Below, one piece after another: positions 37,100-44,581 of a DNA stretch of 64,000 bases. The translations under genes and the position numbers were made by a program. Position 1 is the first letter of the stretch. Each line of letters begins with the position of its first letter. Origin of the DNA: CALCKU01 sp964571595. Its GTDB lineage: Bacteria > Pseudomonadota > Alphaproteobacteria > Caulobacterales > Maricaulaceae. Location: assembly GCA_964571595.1 (NCBI GenBank), contig CAZNCJ010000005.1, positions 10,996-74,995 on the forward strand. Reading direction: 5' to 3'. The notes below the pieces were generated by a model. The model was not told the DNA's origin, did no database searches, and saw only the letters and a program-made list of their open reading frames with translations.

Positions 37100-37471
37100 A
37101 TGTCAGTATATTTTACGCAAGATCATGAATGGATTAAAGTCGACGGCGAGATAGGCATTGTCGGGATTACGCCTTACGCGGCAGGCCAGCTCGGGGATGT
37201 TGTATTTGTTGAATTGCCAGAGATTGGCCGCGAAGTTGGCAAGGGCGACGAAGCCGCCGTAGTCGAATCTGTGAAAGCCGCCTCGGAAGTTTACGCGCCT
37301 GTAAGCGGGGAGGTCACTGAAGTGAACACGGCGCTGGAAGATGCACCCGAAACGGTCAATGCATCCGCTGATGGCGATGGTTGGTTTCTCAAGATGAAAA
37401 TCACGGAGCCTTCCGAGTTGGATAGTTTGATGAACGCGGCTGACTATAAAACTTATTGCGAAGGTCTCTAA
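37100..37471 (+). CDS. gcvH: Glycine cleavage system H protein
   Basis: This 123-residue lipoyl carrier shuttles the aminomethyl intermediate between P, T and L proteins. The lipoylated lysine is Lys59 in VVESVKAASEVYAP. The N-terminal YFTQDHEWIKVDG and the GITPYAAGQLGDVVFVELP strand are typical. GGAGA stands ahead of the ATG. It is placed between gcvT and the PaiB-like gene. Confidence 0.97.
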   Translation: MSVYFTQDHEWIKVDGEIGIVGITPYAAGQLGDVVFVELPEIGREVGKGDEAAVVESVKAASEVYAPVSGEVTEVNTALEDAPETVNASADGDGWFLKMKITEPSELDSLMNAADYKTYCEGL

Positions 37472-37474
37472 TTC

Positions 37475-38110
37475 GTGACGCCCACACCCATTTTCCGCTC
37501 TGGTGACAGACAGGCTGGCCTTGAGTTTATGGCTGCTTATCCTTTTGCCATGATTGCGGTGAATGGGGCGTCGGGCCCCGTCCTTGCCATGGTGCCACTT
37601 GTCATAAATTCTGAGCGCACACATATTTTAGGCCATGTTGCACGCGCCAATCCTTTTTGGAAAGCCGCCCAGAGCGAGAGCGCGGCTATGGCCGTTTTTC
37701 GCGGGCCAGATGCCTATGTCTCCCCCGCTTATTATCCGTCCAAGCAACAGCACGGGCGGGTGGTGCCGACATGGAATTATATGGCCTTGGAACTACGAGG
37801 CCAGATCACGCTTGAGACACGTCCTGATTTTATGCTGCCTTTCATTAAAGCGCTTACCGATAAAATGGAAAACCACCGCGAAGTCCCGTGGGAGGTGTCT
37901 GACGCCCCCGCAGACTATATCGCAAAGCTCAGCCGCGCGATTATCGGTTTTTCAATTTCGATTGATGAAATTCACTACATTAAAAAACTTAGTCAGAATA
38001 AATCCGTAGCTGACACGTCAGGTGTGAGAGCTGCGTTTCAAATATCTGAAAACTCGCAAGAGCGGATACTAGCAGAAAAAATGGCGCTTGAAATAAACCG
38101 CCCTTCTTAA
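37475..38110 (+). CDS. PaiB-like FMN-binding protein within the gcv operon
   Basis: The protein has 211 residues. Diagnostic PaiB blocks are DAYVSPAYYPSK, HGRVVPTWNY and the C-terminal IIGFSISIDEIHYIKKLSQNKS, giving a split-barrel flavin-binding fold. PaiB was described in Bacillus as a negative regulator of sporulation and protease genes, and homologues are often annotated as FMN-binding regulators without proven DNA binding. It starts with GTG three bases after gcvH and ends eleven bases before gcvPA, so it is an integral member of the operon. Its link to glycine metabolism is unknown. Confidence 0.88.
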   Translation: MTPTPIFRSGDRQAGLEFMAAYPFAMIAVNGASGPVLAMVPLVINSERTHILGHVARANPFWKAAQSESAAMAVFRGPDAYVSPAYYPSKQQHGRVVPTWNYMALELRGQITLETRPDFMLPFIKALTDKMENHREVPWEVSDAPADYIAKLSRAIIGFSISIDEIHYIKKLSQNKSVADTSGVRAAFQISENSQERILAEKMALEINRPS

Positions 38111-38121
38111 AAGGAAAACTA

Positions 38122-39462
38122 ATGCGTTACCTTCCTCTTTCGTCGCAAGACCGTGCCGATATGCTCACAAAAATTGGCGTTGATAATATTGATGCCTTAT
38201 TTGAGGATGTGCCTAAATCAGCGCGTCTTAAGACCTTGATTGACCTACCCTCGCATCAATCAGAGGCGGCAGTTGAGCGGCATATGACGCGGCTCTCTAA
38301 TAAATCGGTAAGCGCTTCCAGCGTTCCGTTTTTCTGCGGGGCAGGGGCTTATAAGCACCATATTCCAGCGACAGTCGATCACCTCATACAGCGATCTGAA
38401 TTTCTCACCGCCTATACGCCCTACCAGCCCGAAATTAGCCAAGGCACATTGCAAGCCTTGTTCGAGTTTCAAACACAAGTCGCGCTCTTAACGGGCATGG
38501 AAGTGGCAAATGCCTCTATGTATGACGGCTCAACGGCCTGTGCTGAGGCGGTGGTGATGGCCAAGCGCGTCACGCGCAAAACCCAAGCCATATTGGCCCC
38601 CGGTCTGCATCCCCATTATAGTGCGGCTACGCAGACACTGGCCTCCACGCTTGATATTGAGATTAATGAAGTCAGCCCACAGATCGGCGCGGATGCTTCT
38701 GTCATAGATATGATTACAGACGAAACCGCCTGTGTAGTCGTCCAAAGTCCAAATGTCTTTGGCGAAATTGTTGATCTGGCCCCGATTGCCGAGAAGGCCC
38801 ATGCCCATAAGGCTTTGCTGATTGCCGTCTTTACAGAACCCGTGGCGCTGGGCGCGATTAAGTCTCCGGGTGAGCAGGGCGCAGATATTGTCGTCGGAGA
38901 AGGCCAAGGTCTGGGCGTCGGGCTTAATTTTGGCGGGCCGCATGTCGGGCTGTTTGCTTGCCGCCAGAAACTTGTGCGCCAAATGCCCGGGCGTATTTGC
39001 GGCGAGACGGTTGATGCCAATGGCGAGCGCGGATTTGTGCTGACACTGTCGACGCGCGAACAACATATTCGCCGTGAAAAAGCGACTTCCAATATTTGTA
39101 CAAATTCGGGTCTGTGCTGTTTGGCCTTTACCATCCATATGAGCTTGCTGGGCGATGCAGGACTTAAACGCATGGCAGCGCTTAATCACGAAAATGCCTG
39201 CCAGCTGGCCGATAAGATTGACGGCATAAAAGGCGCGGAAGTTCTAAACGCGACATTTTTTAATGAGTTTACGGTGCGGCTCAATAAACCTGCTGCGGAT
39301 GTTGTGCAGGCCCTTGCGGATAAAGATATCCTCGGCGGCGTTCCCTTTAGCCGTATTAGCGAGGGGCAACATGAAGACTTGCTGCTTGTTTGCGCCACCG
39401 AGATTGTCAGTCAGGCAGATATCGACGCCTTTGAGACGGCCTTAAAGGAGGTCTTGTCATGA
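38122..39462 (+). CDS. gcvPA: Glycine dehydrogenase (decarboxylating) subunit 1
   Basis: This is the alpha subunit of the split P protein, which decarboxylates glycine with the PLP-bearing beta subunit. It has 446 residues: MRYLPLSSQDRADML, FCGAGAYKHHIPATVDHL, TAYTPYQPEISQGTLQALFEFQT, ANASMYDGSTACAEA and LSTREQHIRREKATSNICTN are family blocks. It overlaps gcvPB by four bases (ATGA), which keeps the two subunits in step. Confidence 0.96.
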   Translation: MRYLPLSSQDRADMLTKIGVDNIDALFEDVPKSARLKTLIDLPSHQSEAAVERHMTRLSNKSVSASSVPFFCGAGAYKHHIPATVDHLIQRSEFLTAYTPYQPEISQGTLQALFEFQTQVALLTGMEVANASMYDGSTACAEAVVMAKRVTRKTQAILAPGLHPHYSAATQTLASTLDIEINEVSPQIGADASVIDMITDETACVVVQSPNVFGEIVDLAPIAEKAHAHKALLIAVFTEPVALGAIKSPGEQGADIVVGEGQGLGVGLNFGGPHVGLFACRQKLVRQMPGRICGETVDANGERGFVLTLSTREQHIRREKATSNICTNSGLCCLAFTIHMSLLGDAGLKRMAALNHENACQLADKIDGIKGAEVLNATFFNEFTVRLNKPAADVVQALADKDILGGVPFSRISEGQHEDLLLVCATEIVSQADIDAFETALKEVLS

Positions 39463-41006
39463 AAAGCCAAGGTCGCGCCACCAGCCCCGAAACCATCCAT
39501 GAGCTACCAAGTCATGAGACTGTCTCTGGTAGTAAGGGATTAAACCAAGCCACGAAATTGATTTTCGAGACAGGGACATTGCAAAACACAGGGGTGGATT
39601 TGCCAGAGCCTAAAGCCGCAAAGTCACGTCTTGGCAGTCATGCGCGTAAAGGTGCTATTGGTTTGCCGGGATTATCCGAGCCAGAAACCATGCGCCATTA
39701 TGTGCGCCTGAGCCAACAAAATTACGCCATTGATCTGGGCGTCTATCCGCTGGGGTCATGCACGATGAAGCATAATCCGCGGCTCAATGAAAAAGTCGCG
39801 CGTCTGCCCGGTTTTGGCGATGTCCACCCTCTTGCACCGATCTCAACGGTCCAGGGCGCGCTGGCCTTGATGTATGAGCTCTCAGAATGGTTGATGACAC
39901 TCTGTAATATGCCAGCTGTCGCGCTTACGCCTAAAGCGGGCGCGCATGGAGAATTGTGCGGGATGATGGCGATACGCGCACGTCTAGATGCGGACGGCCA
40001 AAATCATAAGCGCCGCGTGCTTGTGCCTGAAAGTGCGCATGGTACGAACCCGGCGACCGCCGTGCAATGCGGCTTCACTGTTGACGAAATTCCGGCCAAT
40101 GAGAAAGGCCGGGTCGATATGGCGGTCTTGCGCGAAAAATTAAAAGACCAAGGCAAAGATAGTGACATTGCTGGCATTATGCTGACCAATCCAAACACCT
40201 GTGGTCTGTTTGAAAATGACATCATCGAAATTGCTGATCTGATCCATAAAGCCGGCGGTTATTTTTATTGTGACGGCGCGAATTTTAACGCTCTTGTCGG
40301 ACGGGTACGCCCCGGAGATTTGGGTGTGGATGCCATGCATATTAATCTACACAAAACCTTCTCGACCCCGCACGGCGGCGGCGGGCCGGGGTCTGGGCCG
40401 ACAGTATTATCAGACGCGCTCAAAGATCACGCCCCTGTGCCTTATGTGATTAAAACCAAAGACGGGTTTGATTTGGTCGAGACGCCATCTGAGAAAAACT
40501 TTGGGCGTATGTGTGCCTTTCACGGCCAGATGGGCATGTATAGTCGTGCGCTTTCTTATATGATGAGCCACGGTGCGGACGGCCTGAAACAAGCCACAGA
40601 AGATGCGGTGTTAAATGCCAATTATATTCAGGCCTCGCTATCTGACGTGATGAGCCCTGCTTTTGAGGGTACATGTATGCATGAGGCTTTGTTTGATGAT
40701 AGTTTCTTGGAGGGCACAGATGTCGAGACGCTCGACTTTGCCAAAGCCATGATTGATGAGGGCTATCATCCGATGACAATGTATTTCCCGCTGGTGGTGC
40801 ACGGTGCGATGTTAATCGAGCCGACGGAAAGCGAGTCCAAGTCTGAACTTGACCGTTTTATCAAGGCCATGCGCAGCTTGGCAGAGCGGGCAAAATCAGG
40901 AGAGGCAGCAGGCTTTAAGCAAGCACCAATTTATGCCCCAAAGCGGCGCTTGGACGAAACACAGGCCGCGCGTATACCAGTCTTGAGATGGTGGGAGAGA
41001 GGTTAG
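39459..41006 (+). CDS. gcvPB: Glycine dehydrogenase (decarboxylating) subunit 2
   Basis: This is the 515-residue PLP-binding beta subunit of the split P protein. PLP attaches to Lys299 in NLHKTFSTPHGGGGPGSGP. PLGSCTMKHNPR and SAHGTNPATAVQCGF are typical. The N-terminal 40 residues are less conserved. It is the last gene of the riboswitch-controlled operon. The lipoamide dehydrogenase (L protein) is not in the window and is usually shared with other complexes. Confidence 0.96.
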   Translation: MKSQGRATSPETIHELPSHETVSGSKGLNQATKLIFETGTLQNTGVDLPEPKAAKSRLGSHARKGAIGLPGLSEPETMRHYVRLSQQNYAIDLGVYPLGSCTMKHNPRLNEKVARLPGFGDVHPLAPISTVQGALALMYELSEWLMTLCNMPAVALTPKAGAHGELCGMMAIRARLDADGQNHKRRVLVPESAHGTNPATAVQCGFTVDEIPANEKGRVDMAVLREKLKDQGKDSDIAGIMLTNPNTCGLFENDIIEIADLIHKAGGYFYCDGANFNALVGRVRPGDLGVDAMHINLHKTFSTPHGGGGPGSGPTVLSDALKDHAPVPYVIKTKDGFDLVETPSEKNFGRMCAFHGQMGMYSRALSYMMSHGADGLKQATEDAVLNANYIQASLSDVMSPAFEGTCMHEALFDDSFLEGTDVETLDFAKAMIDEGYHPMTMYFPLVVHGAMLIEPTESESKSELDRFIKAMRSLAERAKSGEAAGFKQAPIYAPKRRLDETQAARIPVLRWWERG

Positions 41007-41057
41007 GTTTTTGGGGTTGAGACCGCCAAAGAGTATTGGTGTGAACTTATTAGGTCC

Positions 41058-41171
41058 CTATTCTTTATTTTGAGATTTTGATTGAGAGACAACACCTCCT
41101 TGCGATATAAATTCGTCCAGACGCTCTTGGCCTGTGGAATTTCGGCTAATGGAACTATTAGATGATGTCAT
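41058..41171 (-). CDS. 37-codon small ORF, cassette 1
   Basis: ATG at 41171 is preceded by AGGGGG at about eight bases, a strong ribosome binding site. The frame starts four bases after the stop of the membrane-protein gene and ends with TAG at 41058. The product is polar, with ERLDEFISQGG in the middle and a Ser/Gln/Lys tail. A second ORF of exactly the same length with a related centre (HLDNFINSN) holds the same position in the cassette at 52250-53290. I recognise no family. Two independent copies with good initiation sites argue that it is translated. Confidence 0.5.
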   Translation of the reverse strand: MTSSNSSISRNSTGQERLDEFISQGGVVSQSKSQNKE

Positions 41172-41175
41172 TTTA

Positions 41176-41643
41176 CTATCCCCCTAAAAATATTAAAAAC
41201 AGCACCCACGGCAACGTAGGCACAAGGAATATAAAAAAACCTTGTAAGTTTGTTACAGGCAATTGGCCTCTGGCCGTAACGGGCTTGCGCATATACTCAT
41301 CAAATTCAACAGAAAAAAATAACTCTTTAAGCGGTCGGTTTTGTGGATTGGGATAATTCTTTAAAGTGAAATACAAGCCCAAAGTTACGAACATTATGGC
41401 GTATATACCAAACTGAAAAAACACCCAGAGAAAGTCGAGCACCTGTTTGAAATTTAAACCGATTAGCGAAAAAAAGATTACACCGAATAATGATCCTAAA
41501 GGCACGCCAATTATATAGATGCCGTAATAACGCCGTAAAAAACGTGGAAATCGGTATTCACCAAACATTATTATACCCCCTATTTTGAGCAATAAAATTG
41601 GGGGTATAAGAAAAGTTAGAGCGAAAAATAAAACAAACTTCAT
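41176..41643 (-). CDS. Four-TM membrane protein, cassette 1, unknown
   Basis: The protein has 155 residues from ATG 41643 (MKFVLFFALTFLIPP), with four hydrophobic segments at about 1-25, 40-65, 72-97 and 132-155. It contains a basic patch (RFPRFLRRYYG). An in-frame start eight codons earlier is possible. The first 12 codons and the upstream leader are nearly the same DNA as the start of the gene at 52903-53181, but the rest differs. No family recognised. Codon use is AT-rich compared with the neighbouring gcv and atp genes. Confidence 0.55.
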   Translation of the reverse strand: MKFVLFFALTFLIPPILLLKIGGIIMFGEYRFPRFLRRYYGIYIIGVPLGSLFGVIFFSLIGLNFKQVLDFLWVFFQFGIYAIMFVTLGLYFTLKNYPNPQNRPLKELFFSVEFDEYMRKPVTARGQLPVTNLQGFFIFLVPTLPWVLFLIFLGG

Positions 41644-41735
41644 TATAAGACAACCTACCCACAACACACCCCCGTCTTGATGTGAAATGTGCCCCCAGTC
41701 TGTGTCACCTCTTTCATGCCGCCCTCATATCATAG
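41614..41735 (-). repeat. Shared leader repeat, copy 1
   Basis: This segment covers the first codons and 5' leader of the cassette 1 membrane gene and is similar to 53134-53290. Shared blocks on the plus strand are AGTTAGAGCGAAAA, CTTCATTATAA, CTACCCACA, CACCCCCG, TGTGCCCCCA followed by CTGTGTCA, and ATCATAG. Copy 1 lacks about 45 bases present in copy 2. It may contain the promoter, since TATGAT on the minus strand is a possible -10. Confidence 0.65.
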
Positions 41736-41816
41736 TGGCACGCGGGGCTCAACTTTTGGGCGTAACCACCATTCTGTCTGAGATCCGGTCGCGTAAACCT
41801 GTCCTGCGTTGGCATG

Positions 41817-41847
41817 AAAAAAGCCCGACTGAATAGTCGAGCTTTTT
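41817..41847 (-). terminator. Terminator of the F0 ATP synthase operon
   Basis: On the minus strand AGC-t-CGACT, a four-base loop, AGTCG-g-GCT and a T-run follow the b-subunit gene by about 40 bases. The plus-strand reading also ends in five T, so it may work in both directions. Confidence 0.75.
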
Positions 41848-41885
41848 ATCTTGTTCTGAACGCTTTGAGTTTAACCCATCAGAGC

Positions 41886-42386
41886 TTAATTCATCAGATC
41901 GCCAAGTTGAGAAATGCCGGTTTTGACCAACTTGGAATGATCGCCCGAATTGAGGTTTTCGCGCATTAATTTTTCCGCGGCATCTAGTGCCATATCCGCG
42001 GCTTTGCGCTTAACGTCAGCCAAGGCTTTGGCTTCGGCACTGGCGATTTTCGCTTCGGCTTGTTTTGTGCGGCGCGCTAAGCGTTCCGTCAGATCCTTAC
42101 GGGCTTTCTCGGCCATGACTTCGGCGTCTGAGCGGGCTTGGCGCACAATTTCTTCGGCCTGTTCTTCTGCTTCAATTTGCTTGCGATTAAAGGAGGCCAG
42201 AAGAGCTTGGGCTTCTTCGCGCAGACGACGGGCTTCTTCCAGCTCGTCTTTAATTTTATCGGCACGGTCATCCAGAGCCGTGGCGATTTTTTTATGAACG
42301 CCAAAATATAGCAGAGCCAGTATAAATAAGATTGTGGCTAGAAAGACCCAAATTGTCGGGCTGCCGGGATCAAAATCAAAGTGCAT
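41886..42386 (-). CDS. atpF: ATP synthase F0 subunit b
   Basis: The protein has 166 residues. One N-terminal membrane helix (PTIWVFLATILFILALLYFGV) is followed by a long charged coiled coil (about 30-150) that forms the peripheral stalk and contacts F1. It lies nine bases after the b' gene. Having both b and b' is typical of alphaproteobacteria and photosynthetic bacteria. Confidence 0.93.
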   Translation of the reverse strand: MHFDFDPGSPTIWVFLATILFILALLYFGVHKKIATALDDRADKIKDELEEARRLREEAQALLASFNRKQIEAEEQAEEIVRQARSDAEVMAEKARKDLTERLARRTKQAEAKIASAEAKALADVKRKAADMALDAAEKLMRENLNSGDHSKLVKTGISQLGDLMN

Positions 42387-42395
42387 AATTCTGTC

Positions 42396-42950
42396 CTATC
42401 TAAGCGCTTTTTTGACAGAGCTGATATTTACCTTTTTGCCAATAAGGTTTTCATATGTGGCTTGCGCCGCATCTGCTGCTATCGTTTCTATATTGGCCAG
42501 CGCTTTGGCGCGCACTTGGCGAATACGCCCTTCAGCGGTCTCAGCTTGCCTTGCAGCCTCAGCATCAGCAGCCTCAATCTCGGTTGCGACTTCCGCTTCA
42601 ATAGCCTGACGCGTTGTCTCCGAAACATTATGGGCTTTGGCACGGGCATCCGCGAGAGATTGCATATAGGCTTTCTCAGCTTCTTCAGCTTCGGCCTGCA
42701 TACGGGCGGCTGTATCGAGGTCGTCCGCAATTTTAGAACTGCGTTCTTCCAGAGTTTCGCCGATACGCGGCAAGAAAATGCGCGACAATAAAAAATAAAG
42801 CACGCCGAAAGTTAGCAATAGCCAAAAAATCTGCGTGGCAAAATAGTTAGGGTCGAAAGGCGGAAATACTTTTTCAGCCCCGTGTTCACCGCCCGAAGCC
42901 GAAGGCTTGGCGGCAAGCATTAGCTTCATATGTATACCCGCATTAAACAT
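42396..42950 (-). CDS. atpF2: ATP synthase F0 subunit b'
   Basis: The protein has 184 residues. FPPFDPNYFATQIFWLLLTFGVLYFLLSRIFLPRI is the conserved b' membrane segment (about 29-63), followed by a coiled coil. AAGG lies nine bases ahead of ATG 42950; later in-frame ATGs at residues 8 and 11 are less well placed. Together with subunit b it builds a heterodimeric stator. Confidence 0.93.
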   Translation of the reverse strand: MFNAGIHMKLMLAAKPSASGGEHGAEKVFPPFDPNYFATQIFWLLLTFGVLYFLLSRIFLPRIGETLEERSSKIADDLDTAARMQAEAEEAEKAYMQSLADARAKAHNVSETTRQAIEAEVATEIEAADAEAARQAETAEGRIRQVRAKALANIETIAADAAQATYENLIGKKVNISSVKKALR

Positions 42951-42977
42951 TGCGACACCTTTTAGGTTGTTTAAGTC

Positions 42978-43205
42978 TTAGACGACGAAAAGAAGTAAGA
43001 TGGCGACAAGCAGGGAGAAAATACCCATAGCTTCTGTCACGGCAAATCCAAAGATAAGATTTGAAAATTGACCTGGGGCCGCAGACGGGTTGCGCAAGGC
43101 ACCTGACAAATATTGACCAAATAGGTTACCCACACCGATACCGGCACCTGCCATACCAAGACAGGCCAGACCTGCACCGATAAATTTTGCTGCTTCTGCT
43201 TCCAT
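42978..43205 (-). CDS. atpE: ATP synthase F0 subunit c
   Basis: This 75-residue hairpin of two membrane helices forms the rotor ring. The glycine-rich first helix (GAGLACLGMAGAGIGVGNLFG), the polar RNPSA loop and the proton-carrying Glu in AVTEAMGIFSLL are present. Glu without the extra Na+-site residues suggests H+ coupling. Confidence 0.97.
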   Translation of the reverse strand: MEAEAAKFIGAGLACLGMAGAGIGVGNLFGQYLSGALRNPSAAPGQFSNLIFGFAVTEAMGIFSLLVAILLLFVV

Positions 43206-43240
43206 AATGATCTCCTTAGGTTAAGCGTTTATAATTGCAG

Positions 43241-44008
43241 TTAGTGACCCGGATGTATAGCATCCGAAAGATAAATACAGGTCAGAAGTGCGAAGACATA
43301 GGCCTGCACAAATGACACTAAAAATTCAAGCGGGGTGAGCGCAAATGTCATCAGGAATGGCAAAAGGCCGGCAAAGCCCCCACCCACAATTCCAAATGCG
43401 CCAACAAGCATTATGCAGAAACCTGCAAACACTTTGAGCATAATATGACCCGCCATGACGTTCGCCCATAACCGGATAGAGTGACTAAGCGGGCGGGATA
43501 GAAAAGATATTATTTCGAGGAGGCAGACAACAGGTTTAACCGCAACCGGTACACCTGAGGGCCAAAAGAGCTTTAGAAAGCCAAAGCCGTTTTTCCAGAC
43601 GCCATATCCGATGACGATGAAAAACACCATAAGGGCCAGCACCATGGTCACGACGATATGGCTTGTCGTGGTAAAGAAGAAAGGCACCATACCCAACAGA
43701 TTGGCAAAAAGGATAAAAACAAAGAGCGCGAAGACAAAGGGGAAAAATTTAAGCCCGTCATTACCCGCAGAGGACCTGACCATATCTGCGACAAATTCAT
43801 AAGAAATTTCGGCAATAGATTGCGCGCGTCCAGGAATAAGGGAGCGTTTTGTCGATAAACCGAGCCAGATTGCGATCATCACGACAGTCACAACCATCAT
43901 GAGAGCTGAATTGGTAAAACTGATATCATACTTGCCGATTTTCAACTCGGCGAGCTTGTGGATTTCAAATTGTGAAATAGGGTTTAGACCTGCAGCGATC
44001 ATTTTCAA
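43241..44008 (-). CDS. atpB: ATP synthase F0 subunit a
   Basis: This 255-residue membrane subunit contains the proton half-channels. The essential Arg is in SHSIRLWANVMAGHI, and the last helix carries the FVQAYVFALLTCIYL block. It overlaps the end of atpI by four bases and precedes atpE by 35 bp. Confidence 0.96.
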   Translation of the reverse strand: MKMIAAGLNPISQFEIHKLAELKIGKYDISFTNSALMMVVTVVMIAIWLGLSTKRSLIPGRAQSIAEISYEFVADMVRSSAGNDGLKFFPFVFALFVFILFANLLGMVPFFFTTTSHIVVTMVLALMVFFIVIGYGVWKNGFGFLKLFWPSGVPVAVKPVVCLLEIISFLSRPLSHSIRLWANVMAGHIMLKVFAGFCIMLVGAFGIVGGGFAGLLPFLMTFALTPLEFLVSFVQAYVFALLTCIYLSDAIHPGH

Positions 44009-44379
44009 TCCTCGTCAGCTTCGGGTGGTAAATCTATACCCGAACCGTCCATGCCTTCTTTTGCAGCCCGCACAACATTCAAAATAGCTGCGCCAAGACC
44101 TAACATCAAACCTATCACCAAACCCCAAGGCGCGGTGCCAATATATTTGTCAGCAAAGTAACCTAACGCTGCACCCACTATAATGGCTGCGGAAAACTCA
44201 CTGGCATATTTCAAGCCCTCTCCCATGCCTGAGCGTTCAACTTCAACCTCTTTTTCCTTTGACTTCTCTATGGCCTGAAGTTTTTCATCCAGAGCATTTA
44301 AAGCCGCTTTATCAGGATCAGAGGGTATTCCGTTTTTATCAAACATAATCACTGGCTCATATCTATAAAGACTCACCAT
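44005..44379 (-). CDS. atpI: ATP synthase assembly protein AtpI
   Basis: The protein has 124 residues with two membrane helices (SAAIIVGAALGYFADKYI and WGLVIGLMLGLGAAILNVV), the layout of AtpI, which helps c-ring assembly and Mg2+ supply. ATG 44379 has GAGAGG eight bases upstream. An internal ATG at 44346 (MFDKNGIP) has no clear site and is the alternative. It is the first gene of the F0 operon. Confidence 0.88.
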   Translation of the reverse strand: MVSLYRYEPVIMFDKNGIPSDPDKAALNALDEKLQAIEKSKEKEVEVERSGMGEGLKYASEFSAAIIVGAALGYFADKYIGTAPWGLVIGLMLGLGAAILNVVRAAKEGMDGSGIDLPPEADED

Positions 44380-44405
44380 ATTGCAAGCCTCTCAAGAGCG
44401 GGCGG

Positions 44406-44434
44406 AACTTACGCTTGCAAGGCGGTGAAGTCAA
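44406..44434 (-). promoter_or_regulatory. Possible sigma-70 promoter of the atpI-atpF operon
   Basis: On the minus strand TTGACT and TAAGTT are separated by 17 bases and lie about 30 bases before the atpI start. The fit to consensus is moderate and is not backed by mapped transcripts. Confidence 0.35.
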
Positions 44435-44581
44435 CAGTCTCGTATTCGTGCTAAGTCCTTAATATTATTGACTTATTTGTAAAAGCTATAGGGCTGCGAC
44501 AATCTGTTCCCCTTTTTTTGCCGCAACCAGAAAAAACAGGGCGGATTTAAAGCTGATTCTGGCGCGCACAAGCAGGATAGC

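Noticed and set aside
38530..39189. 219-codon minus-strand frame in gcvPA
   Set aside because: Shadow of a strongly conserved gene on the other strand.
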